Source: Pedobacter sp. Leaf41 (lineage in GTDB: Bacteria; Bacteroidota; Bacteroidia; Sphingobacteriales; Sphingobacteriaceae). From it: a stretch of DNA of 64,000 nt. This document shows, in pieces, positions 43,762-51,205 of this stretch. Position numbers and translations under genes: made by a program. The stretch is taken from assembly GCF_001422545.1 (NCBI RefSeq), contig NZ_LMLE01000006.1:238982-302981 (forward strand), given 5' to 3'. Within the stretch, counting starts at the first letter, position 1, and every line of letters starts with the position of its first letter. The notes under the pieces were generated by a model, which worked only from the letters and a program-made list of their open reading frames with translations, was not told the origin of the DNA and ran no database searches.

Positions 43762-44226
43762 ATGAAGAACAAAATTTTTTACCTTGTCATTGCTCTATTT
43801 CCATTTGTTTACGCTTGTAACTCATCAGATAAAAAAGCTGAAACCGCAAAGAAAGATTCGCTAATAAGTGAAACCTGTTATGCTTCGGCGTTTGAAAAAG
43901 ACAGCGCTGCTATGATTGTAAAAACAATGGCATCGGGTAAAGTTACGGGTTCATTGTTAATTAAGTATGGCGATAAACCTCAGAACAACGGGAAGATAGA
44001 CGGCAAATTCAACGGTGATACTTTGTTAGTTGATTATCGTTTTAACACTGGCGCAGATACTACAAAAGCATTTACAAATCCCTTGGCTTTTTTAAAGAAG
44101 GATGGGAAATTAATCATGGGGGTTGCTCAAATTGAAACCACTTTAGGCCGGTCGTATTTTGTTAAGGGCAAACCTATTAATTACGATGCGGGTAAGTTTA
44201 CTTTTGCTGAAGTGCCTTGTAAATAA
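43762..44226 (+). CDS. Uncharacterised lipoprotein
   Basis: 154 residues with a lipoprotein signal peptide (KIFYLVIALFPFVYAC, lipobox VYAC). The mature part starts with a charged linker (NSSDKKAETAKKDSL), then a beta-rich domain (VTGSLLIKYGDKPQNNGKID, GDTLLVDYRFNTGADTTKAF). A cysteine pair (ETCYAS and the final EVPCK) may form a disulfide. Proteins of this form are common in Bacteroidota; no function is known. A strong terminator follows. Confidence 0.75.
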   Translation: MKNKIFYLVIALFPFVYACNSSDKKAETAKKDSLISETCYASAFEKDSAAMIVKTMASGKVTGSLLIKYGDKPQNNGKIDGKFNGDTLLVDYRFNTGADTTKAFTNPLAFLKKDGKLIMGVAQIETTLGRSYFVKGKPINYDAGKFTFAEVPCK

Positions 44227-44285
44227 ATTATAATAGAAGTAAAATCACTTGCTCGTCCTTGCGAGTCATGAAGCAATCTTATTCT

Positions 44286-44314
44286 AGTCTTAGCGTCCCG
44301 CTAAGACTTTTTTT
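44286..44314 (+). terminator. Rho-independent terminator after the lipoprotein gene
   Basis: A perfect ten-pair stem, agtcttagcg / cgctaagact, with a three-base loop and seven T. Confidence 0.9.
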
Positions 44315-44330
44315 ATTTTCACTTTCAACC

Positions 44331-44475
44331 ATTGTCGTCATTTCGAGCGAAGCCGAGAAATCTTTGAATTGCAATGATGCCGCAACTTGTAGAAAATTTT
44401 TTTTCTTCAGATTGTTAACCTACTGGAGGCAATGCTAATCGGTTGCAGATTCTTCGTTGCACTCAGAATGACAAA
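44331..44475. repeat. Dispersed palindromic element
   Basis: The left end gtcgtcatttcgagcgaag and the right end cagattcttcgttgcactc, agaatgacaaag, are related to the hairpin halves of the elements at 48871-48935 and 3045-3175. The arms are imperfect inverted repeats, and a T-rich middle separates them. Confidence 0.5.
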
Positions 44476-44567
44476 GCTTAAAACAGTTTTCACTACGAGG
44501 GCCTAAGCAATCTTTAACTATCGTGCCTCTCAATGACGAAACGCGGTGATATAAATTATTTTAAAAT

Positions 44568-44603
44568 AAATTACTACAATTTCTATAGACTTTGTATATT
44601 TGA
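44568..44603 (+). promoter_or_regulatory. Promoter block of the second SUMT gene, twin of 32845-32880
   Basis: 36 bases, 32 identical to the block in front of the sulfite reductase gene, including the -7 box TATATTTG at 44595-44602. The start codon is 38 bases downstream. Outside the block the two leaders do not resemble each other, so the shared bases are likely under selection as a promoter plus operator. Confidence 0.7.
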
Positions 44604-44641
44604 TTAATTAATAAAAATAATCACGAGCTAAAATTCCTGAC

Positions 44642-45436
44642 ATGATTTTAAGTAAAGTAGAAAAAGCGAACATTGAACCAAAAATTACGCTGATAGGTGC
44701 TGGTCCTGGCGACCCTGATTTATTTAGTTTAAAAGGTGTTAAAGCATTGAAAACAGCTGATGTTGTTTTATATGATGCAAATGTGAACGAAGCTTTACTG
44801 TGTTATGCGCCAGAGGGAATTCCTAAAGTATACGTTGGTAAAAGAACCGACGATGAAGATTTCTCTCAAGAGGCAGTGAACAAACTGATCATCGATTATG
44901 CACTAAACTATGGTCATGTGGTTCGGTTGAAAAGCGGCGATCCGTTTTTCTTTGCTAAAGGTTACGAGGAAATCGATGCTGCAGAATCATATAGCATTCC
45001 TACTGAAATCATCCCAGGTATTTCGAGTGCCACTGGTGCGCCAAGTTTGCAGAAAATTCCGATGATTTACAAAGACTTAAGTGAAAGCTTTTGGGCAGTA
45101 ACTGGAACAAACTCAAAGGGAGAAATCTCTGAAGATTTATACATTGCAGCGAAAACAAAGGCTACGATTGTAGTTTTGAACGGAATTGAAAAAGTAGAAG
45201 AGATTGCTTCCATTTTTCAAGGTGAAAACAAAGGTTTGCTTCCTGTGGCTGTAATCCAGAATGGCTCTACGGTGCATGAAAAAATTGCCGTAGGCATAGT
45301 GGATACTATTGCGGAAGTTGTTCAGGATAAAAAGATTACTGCGCCAGCTTTATTGATTTTCGGTGATGTGGTTTCCTTACACCCGCAGTTTCAACCGATT
45401 AGAGATTTTTACGAAATCATTGCTGAAGAATATTAA
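44642..45436 (+). CDS. Second SUMT-like methyltransferase with altered motifs
   Basis: 264 residues, clearly a paralogue of the protein at 35240 (ITLIGAGPGDPDLFSLKGVK against ITLLGAGPGDPDLLTLKGVK). Two conserved motifs have changed: RLKGGDPFVFGRG is RLKSGDPFFFAKG, and IPVTHRGLS is IPMIYKDLS. The first motif belongs to the SAM/tetrapyrrole site of SUMT, so activity or substrate may differ. It stands alone, about 7 kb from the operon, but with the same promoter block. It could be a second methyltransferase used under sulfur limitation, or a regulatory or inactive copy. Confidence 0.85.
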   Translation: MILSKVEKANIEPKITLIGAGPGDPDLFSLKGVKALKTADVVLYDANVNEALLCYAPEGIPKVYVGKRTDDEDFSQEAVNKLIIDYALNYGHVVRLKSGDPFFFAKGYEEIDAAESYSIPTEIIPGISSATGAPSLQKIPMIYKDLSESFWAVTGTNSKGEISEDLYIAAKTKATIVVLNGIEKVEEIASIFQGENKGLLPVAVIQNGSTVHEKIAVGIVDTIAEVVQDKKITAPALLIFGDVVSLHPQFQPIRDFYEIIAEEY

Positions 45437-45470
45437 GGGTAATTGATTTATATATTTGTTTTGTTGTTAA

Positions 45471-45499
45471 AAGCCGCTGGCGAAATCTAGCGGTTTTTT
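45471..45499 (+). terminator. Probable terminator after the second SUMT gene
   Basis: Stem aagccgct / agcggtt with one bulged base, a ten-base loop, then a T run. It lies 34 bases after the stop codon. Confidence 0.65.
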
Positions 45500-45574
45500 G
45501 TTTTAAGGAACGCCCGCTGATTTCGCAGCAGTTAAATTTGATGCGGTGATGCACCTTGGTAGATACAGCCTTTC

Positions 45575-45685
45575 GTTCAATAAGCCTGATTGAAATGGAG
45601 ATCCTTTTTGTTGCGACTTCGGTAGGCTAAGGATGACAGCAACAAAAAGATTGTAATGAAAAGCAGGGCTGCACCAGGCCAAAAG
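45575..45685. repeat. Dispersed element, inverted relative to 48826-48985
   Basis: Contains the perfect 11-base inverted pair ctttttgttgc (45604-45614) and gcaacaaaaag (45639-45649). Its left side agcctgattga and right side gcagggctgc appear in reverse order and orientation in the element before the GH15 gene. No coding content. Confidence 0.55.
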
Positions 45686-45856
45686 TGATGAACTTTCACT
45701 TTCAAAAAATGATCATTCAATTAAGGAATATCTAATTTCAATCTGCGATAATCTTCTAAATCTCAGGTAAAGTCTATTGCCGAAAATTAATATTGAATTA
45801 TTTTCAAATCAGAAAACAATTGCTAACTTAACGAAGTTATCTACACCAAATATTTA

Positions 45857-47269
45857 ATGGAAATTATACATATCAGTGCCGAGTGTTACCCTGTTGCTAA
45901 AGTTGGAGGTTTAGCAGATGTTGTTGGGGCCTTACCGAAATACCAAAATAAAATTGGCCACATTGCCAAGGTGGTTGTTCCTGCATACGAAACAAAGTTT
46001 GTAAGGGAAAGCGAATTTGAAGTGGCTTACGATGCCTGGTCTAACTATGGCAATCATCATTTTTCTTATCGCGTTTTAAAAGAAAAAACCAATAAACTCG
46101 GTTTTGATCTATATATCATTCATATTCAGGGATTAACCGATAGACCAAGCGTTTATGGTTATGATGATGATACCGAGCGTTTTATCGCCTTTCAAATTGC
46201 AACATTAGATTGGATGGCGCAATGGGAACATCGCCCGGATATCATTCACTGCCACGATCACCATACCGGATTGATTCCTTTTATGGTTTCGAATTGCTTA
46301 AAATATAGTTCACTCAATCAAGTACCTACCGTTTTAACGATACATAATGCACAATACCAGGGGCAATTCGGCTGGGAAAAATTGTACTATTTACCAGCTT
46401 TCGATTTATGGAAAGGCGGATTGTTGGGCTGGGAAGATGCCATAAACCCCTTAGCATCGGCCATTAAATGTGCCTGGAGAGTTACTACCGTTTCGCCAAG
46501 TTATTTGGATGAAATGATGGACAACGCCAGAGGCTTGGAAAGTTTGTTGCGCCAGGAACGATGGAAATCTGTTGGTATTTTAAATGGCATTGATACCGAG
46601 GTTTGGAATCCGGAAACTGACCCCATGCTATCAAAAAGTTACAGTTTAAAAACGGTTGAAGCGGGAAAAGCAGCAAACAAAAAGGCGCTCTGCGATGTTT
46701 TTCAATTAGATGCATCTAAGCCCTTGTTTACCTTTATCGGAAGATTGGTTGATGAAAAAGGTGCAGATTTATTGCCTGATATTTTTTACACTGCATTGCA
46801 GCAACACCGCGAAAATATTAATGTGTTGGTTTTAGGTTCAGGTGATAATTGGGTTGAAGGGAGGTTAAACCAATTGAAAGATGTATTTGGCGGCAAGTAT
46901 AATGCTTACATTGGATACAACGAACAGGTATCGCATGAAATGTATGCCGGAGCAGATTTTCTTTTGATGCCATCCAGGGTCGAGCCTTGTGGTTTAAATC
47001 AATTGTATGCTTTGAGATATGGAACGGTTCCAATAGTGAGGAGAGTAGGAGGGTTGAAAGATACGGTGATAGATATTGGTGATGGTGGTTTTGGCCTTTG
47101 CCATGACCAAACCAGCGTTTGGGATGTTACCCATGCAATTGATAGGGCAGTGGGCTTTTATAATGATAAAAAAACTTTTAAGGCTGTACGTAAAACCATG
47201 ATGAAAATTGATCATTCTTGGGATAGGGCAGCGCTGAACTATATAGAATTATACCAAATACTTAAATAA
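45857..47269 (+). CDS. glgA: Glycogen synthase GlgA (GT5)
   Basis: 470 residues. The ADP-glucose-binding start is EIIHISAECYPVAKVGGLAD. Other GT5 landmarks are VLTIHNAQYQGQFGWEKLYY, GILNGIDTEVWNPETDPML, FTFIGRLVDEKGADLLPDIF and SRVEPCGLNQLYALRYGTVP. It extends alpha-1,4-glucan from ADP-glucose. glgC, which makes ADP-glucose, follows eight bases later. Confidence 0.95.
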   Translation: MEIIHISAECYPVAKVGGLADVVGALPKYQNKIGHIAKVVVPAYETKFVRESEFEVAYDAWSNYGNHHFSYRVLKEKTNKLGFDLYIIHIQGLTDRPSVYGYDDDTERFIAFQIATLDWMAQWEHRPDIIHCHDHHTGLIPFMVSNCLKYSSLNQVPTVLTIHNAQYQGQFGWEKLYYLPAFDLWKGGLLGWEDAINPLASAIKCAWRVTTVSPSYLDEMMDNARGLESLLRQERWKSVGILNGIDTEVWNPETDPMLSKSYSLKTVEAGKAANKKALCDVFQLDASKPLFTFIGRLVDEKGADLLPDIFYTALQQHRENINVLVLGSGDNWVEGRLNQLKDVFGGKYNAYIGYNEQVSHEMYAGADFLLMPSRVEPCGLNQLYALRYGTVPIVRRVGGLKDTVIDIGDGGFGLCHDQTSVWDVTHAIDRAVGFYNDKKTFKAVRKTMMKIDHSWDRAALNYIELYQILK

Positions 47270-47277
47270 GCTTAAAC

Positions 47278-48546
47278 ATGACTGACAAAGTTTTAGGCGT
47301 TATCCTTGGCGGTGGCCAGGGATCTAGATTATCGCCACTCACACAGACACGCTCAAAACCTGCAGTTCCAATTGCAGGGAAATATAGGTTGGTAGACATT
47401 CCTATTTCTAATTGCCTTAATTCTGGCATCCACCGTATGTTTGTGCTTACCCAGTTTAATTCGGCATCTTTAAATAAACACATTAAGAACACCTATCACT
47501 TTAGCCATTTTAGTACGGCCTTTGTTGATATTCTTGCAGCGGAACAAACGGTACAGAATGCTGGTTGGTTCCAGGGAACGGCTGATGCGGTACGTCAATG
47601 TATGCATCACATCGTTTCTCATGAATTCGATTATATTTTGATTTTATCTGGCGACCAATTGTATCAGATGGATTTCAAAGATATGATTGAGAAGCACATT
47701 GAAGCACAGGCTGAAATTACTATTGCCACCATTCCGGTAACAGCAAAAGATGCAACAGATTTTGGTATTTTGAAGGCGGATGAAGAGAACATGATTACTT
47801 CCTTTACTGAAAAGCCTAAAACAGGTTTGGAAGCTTGGGTATCTGATACTGGTCCGGAAATGCAGGGAGAAGGACGTAACTTTTTGGCTTCGATGGGTAT
47901 TTATGTTTTCAATCGTGATTATTTAATCAATATTTTAAACGAGAACGAAGATGAAAAAGATTTTGGTAAAGAAATTTTGCCAAGAGCGATAAATGAAAGT
48001 CGTGTATTGAGTTATCAGTACGAGGGTTACTGGACAGATATCGGTAATATTTCCTCGTTCTTTGAAGCTAATTTAGGTTTAACTGACGAAATTCCTAAGT
48101 TCAACATGTTTGATAGTAATCATACTATTTTCACAAGAGCCAGGATGTTGCCTCCTTCAAAAATTTCGGGCACAACACTAGAAAAAGCCATTATTGCTGA
48201 AGGTTGCATTGTTCAGGCCAGTAGAATTGAACACGCTGTTTTAGGAATAAGGGCACGTATTGGCAAAGATACCGTAGTTACCAATACTTATGTAATGGGT
48301 AGCGATAGGTATCAAACCCTTGAAGAGATACAGTCTGAAACTGAAAAAGGAAATTCTTTAATCGGCATTGGCGACAGATGTTACATCAATAACGCGATCA
48401 TTGATAAAAATTGCAGAATTGGCAATGATGTTAAGATTAATGGAGGTCCTCATTTAGAGGATGGTGATTTCGAATTATATGCAGTGAAGGACGGAATTGT
48501 AGTAGTAAAGAAAGGTGCTGTTTTACCTAGTGGAACAGTAATCTAA
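47278..48546 (+). CDS. glgC: Glucose-1-phosphate adenylyltransferase GlgC
   Basis: 422 residues. The N-terminal pyrophosphorylase motif is VILGGGQGSRLSPLTQTRSK, with GKYRLVDIPISNCLNSGIHR and GTADAVRQCMHHI; the C-terminus is a left-handed beta helix (IGDRCYINNAIIDKNCRIGN). It makes ADP-glucose for GlgA, the committed step of glycogen synthesis. The two genes form an operon closed by a terminator. Confidence 0.96.
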   Translation: MTDKVLGVILGGGQGSRLSPLTQTRSKPAVPIAGKYRLVDIPISNCLNSGIHRMFVLTQFNSASLNKHIKNTYHFSHFSTAFVDILAAEQTVQNAGWFQGTADAVRQCMHHIVSHEFDYILILSGDQLYQMDFKDMIEKHIEAQAEITIATIPVTAKDATDFGILKADEENMITSFTEKPKTGLEAWVSDTGPEMQGEGRNFLASMGIYVFNRDYLINILNENEDEKDFGKEILPRAINESRVLSYQYEGYWTDIGNISSFFEANLGLTDEIPKFNMFDSNHTIFTRARMLPPSKISGTTLEKAIIAEGCIVQASRIEHAVLGIRARIGKDTVVTNTYVMGSDRYQTLEEIQSETEKGNSLIGIGDRCYINNAIIDKNCRIGNDVKINGGPHLEDGDFELYAVKDGIVVVKKGAVLPSGTVI

Positions 48547-48567
48547 AATAATCAATATAATTAAATG

Positions 48568-48600
48568 AGCCAGTTTGAAATCGTTCGAACTGGCTTTTTT
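48568..48600 (+). terminator. Rho-independent terminator after glgC
   Basis: Stem agccagtttgaa / ttcgaactggct with a short loop, followed by a T run; 22 bases after the stop. Confidence 0.88.
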
Positions 48601-48825
48601 GTTGCCAGCCTACATGAATCTTAAAACTAAGGAAGTGCTGTATCTACACCTTCCTGAGAATTTTAATGTTTATTTATTAAAATAATTACTTCAAAATTTT
48701 TTGAACAGATTGGTTCAAAGCAGCAACCTTTGTCTCCATCTTTTCAAGGAGAGTGATTGGAGTAACTAGCCCAACTATTTTCTTTGATAGGATGAGGTTC
48801 TTTAAAGTTAACGTTCACCCTTTCG

Positions 48826-48985
48826 TTGCCGATTACAGCCCTGCTTTACGTTTCAATATTTTTTAACTTCTGTCATTCCGAGGCACGAGGAATCTGTTTC
48901 ATCGGTTGTAGATTCTTCGTTCCTCAGAATGACAGCATATTAAAGGCTGCTGCAGCAAAAAATATTTATAATCAATCAGGCTTCT
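48826..48985. repeat. Composite dispersed element, copy 2
   Basis: Same order of parts as at 40994-41150: acagccctg, cgtttcaatattttttaac, a long hairpin (gtcattccgaggcacgagg against ttcttcgttcctcagaatga), then gacagc and ggctgctgcagcaaaaaat. About 160 bases, no coding content. Confidence 0.65.
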
Positions 48986-49090
48986 TTAACAAAGGCTTGT
49001 TTCTTGCTTCACGTTAATTCTCCTTAAAATCATCATTTCCTCCAACATTTTTGGCAAAAGCTTGTTAATCAATAAACACAAAATGAGCGT

Positions 49091-50875
49091 ATGGCTGAAC
49101 AACATCTTTATCAAACTGGAATTATAGGGAACTGTGCTTTTTTGGCGCATGTAAATAAAAATACAGACATATCGTGGCTATGCTGGCCTCGGTTTGATAG
49201 TCCGTTTGTATTTGGAAGTTTATTAGATAAAAATCAAGGAGGCGAATTTTCGATTTTACCGCAAGGTGAATTCACTTCATCGCAATATTATATTGAAAAT
49301 ACCAATGTTTTAAGAACCGAAATTACCGCTGAGGATGGAAAATATCGAATCACCGATTTCGCCCCAAGATTTCATCTGTATGAGAGATATTTTAAGCCAT
49401 TAATGTTCATCCGGAAAATCGAACCCCTGCAAGGGAATCCGAGGGTGACCATTAAATGTGAACCCGTTTGCGATTATGGCAAGAACAAAATGCGGGCGAG
49501 CAGGGGCAGTAACCATATTGATTATCACGGTTGCGACGAAAATATCCGCTTAAGTACTAATGTTTCCTTAACTTATATTTTGGATCAGAAAGCTTTCGTA
49601 TTAAACGAGCCGAAATATCTCATAATGACTTATGGCGAAAACCTGGAGGCGCCCATTGTAAGTACTGCTGAAAATTTCCTTCGTGAAACCGTTTCCTATT
49701 GGAGACTTTGGATTAAACATTCATCTATTGCAGGCTTTTACCAACCCTTTGTCATTCGATCGGCTTTGGTTTTAAAAATCCATCAATATGAAGATACTGG
49801 GGCAATTATAGCGGCAAGTACCACAAGTTTACCAGAATCGCCAGGTAGCACCCGGAATTGGGATTACCGATATTGCTGGTTGCGAGATTCGCATTATGTA
49901 CTTACATCACTGAACCATATTGGTCATTTTGAAGAAATGGAGAAGTATTTTAATTACTTATCTGATATTTCTCACGCCGAAGATGAACGTTACCAGCCCT
50001 TGTACGGAATTGCCGGCGAAAGGCAAATCACTGAGCATACCTTAGATCATTTGGAAGGCTATAAAGGCGAGCAGCCCATCCGGATTGGAAACCAGGCTTA
50101 CGAACACATTCAAAATGACATTTATGGCCAGGTTTTAATATCGATGTTGCCGCTTTATACTGATCATCGTTTTGTATTTTCAGAACGCAGCGATTCGGTA
50201 AAATGGATCGAAAGTGTACTGTCAAAGATTGAAAGAACAATCGATGAAAAGGATGCCGGTATATGGGAATTCAGGAATATTGCAAACGTACATTGTTATA
50301 GTAATTTGTTTCAGTGGGCTGGTGCACAGGCAGCATTAAAAATGGCGAAAACCATTGGAAATGCTGATTTCGAAAATCGGGCACAGGTATTAATTAATAA
50401 GGCTGCAGCACATATTGAGGCCTGTTATGATCCAATTAGAAAGGTTTATACAAATGCAGTTGGCAGTCCGCATTTGGATGCGAGTACATTGCAACTGATT
50501 ATGATGGGTTATTTAGATCCCGCTTCTGATCGTGCAAAAGATCATTTAATCGCTTTAGAAAATGAGCTGAAAACCGAAGATGGTTTATTTTACCGCTATC
50601 TACATGCAGATGATTTTGGAAAACCAAAGACAACATTTTTAATCTGTGCGTTTTGGTACGTAGAGGCTTTGGCTTGTGTGGGTAGAACAGACGAAGCGAT
50701 TAAGGAATTCGAAAATATTATTAAATATTGTAATCATTTGTTGTTATTCAGTGAAGATGTGGATGCAAAAACCGGTAGTCAGTGGGGGAATTTTCCTCAG
50801 GCTTACAGCCACGTTGGTTTAATGAATGCGGCTTATCGCATTGCAATTAAGTTAGATAGACCGATATTTTTGTAG
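49091..50875 (+). CDS. Glycoside hydrolase family 15 (glucoamylase/trehalase-like)
   Basis: 594 residues, no signal peptide, so cytoplasmic. An N-terminal beta domain starts GIIGNCAFLAHVNKNTDISW and LCWPRFDSPFVFGSLLD. The catalytic (alpha/alpha)6 barrel has RNWDYRYCWLRDSHYVLTSL, the proposed acid in GYKGEQPIRIGNQA and the proposed base in SEDVDAKTGSQWGNFPQAYS. Bacterial members of this length hydrolyse alpha-glucans or trehalose. Standing next to glycogen synthesis genes and trehalose synthesis, either substrate is plausible. Confidence 0.92.
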   Translation: MAEQHLYQTGIIGNCAFLAHVNKNTDISWLCWPRFDSPFVFGSLLDKNQGGEFSILPQGEFTSSQYYIENTNVLRTEITAEDGKYRITDFAPRFHLYERYFKPLMFIRKIEPLQGNPRVTIKCEPVCDYGKNKMRASRGSNHIDYHGCDENIRLSTNVSLTYILDQKAFVLNEPKYLIMTYGENLEAPIVSTAENFLRETVSYWRLWIKHSSIAGFYQPFVIRSALVLKIHQYEDTGAIIAASTTSLPESPGSTRNWDYRYCWLRDSHYVLTSLNHIGHFEEMEKYFNYLSDISHAEDERYQPLYGIAGERQITEHTLDHLEGYKGEQPIRIGNQAYEHIQNDIYGQVLISMLPLYTDHRFVFSERSDSVKWIESVLSKIERTIDEKDAGIWEFRNIANVHCYSNLFQWAGAQAALKMAKTIGNADFENRAQVLINKAAAHIEACYDPIRKVYTNAVGSPHLDASTLQLIMMGYLDPASDRAKDHLIALENELKTEDGLFYRYLHADDFGKPKTTFLICAFWYVEALACVGRTDEAIKEFENIIKYCNHLLLFSEDVDAKTGSQWGNFPQAYSHVGLMNAAYRIAIKLDRPIFL

Positions 50876-50888
50876 CGGTTATAATATT

Positions 50889-51100
50889 TCCGCAGATTAA
50901 AAAGATTTTCGCTGATTTTTTGCGGTAATCATTTTGATCTGCGGGACTTTTATTTGCAAGTTGTCACATTGAGCTTGCCGAAATGTTCTTCTAAAAGTTC
51001 TGAATAACATTTATAGACTTATTATTTCTAGAGATAATTTTCCCGCAGATTAAGGAGATTTTCGCTGATTTTCTGCGGTAATCATTTTAATCTGCGGGAT
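50889..51100. repeat. Two direct copies of a ccgcagatt palindromic repeat
   Basis: Copy one at 50889-50947 and copy two at 51041-51100 share ccgcagatta, gattttcgctgatttt, tgcggtaatcatttt and atctgcggga with few mismatches. Each copy has inverted ends (ccgcagatt against aatctgcgg). The 93 bases between them hold part of another repeat (attgagcttgccgaaatgtt). The region 50876-51205 has no gene. Confidence 0.8.
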
Positions 51101-51205
51101 TTCTTTTTTCGTAATCAGTACAAGATTCGCCATCCAATTAGATTTGGAATCCTGATGCATTAGTTTAAGATTCCCGCCTATATAGGACTGCCGGGAGTAT
51201 TTTAT

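Larger units (their letters stand above)
44227..44641. other. Intergenic stretch: terminator, repeat and promoter block
   Basis: 415 bases without a gene, holding the terminator at 44286-44314, a dispersed repeat around 44331-44475 and the promoter block of the second methyltransferase at 44568-44603. Confidence 0.65.
45437..45856. other. Intergenic stretch before glgA
   Basis: 420 bases without a gene: a hairpin after the methyltransferase gene, an inverted copy of a dispersed element, and about 170 AT-rich bases that should hold the promoter of the glycogen genes. Confidence 0.55.
48547..49090. other. Intergenic stretch with terminator and repeats
   Basis: 544 bases without a supported gene. 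It holds the glgC terminator, a piece of the aaggagaggg repeat at about 48738-48797, and a composite element at 48826-48985. The last 100 bases should contain the promoter of the GH15 gene. Confidence 0.6.

Noticed and set aside
48826..49017. 63-codon plus-strand frame before the GH15 gene
   Set aside because: It lies almost entirely in a dispersed palindromic element, so the frame is a by-product of the repeat.
50889..51100. Possible CRISPR array from the two ccgcagatt repeats
   Set aside because: Only two units, each internally palindromic and about 60 bases long, and no cas genes nearby; they are ordinary intergenic repeats.
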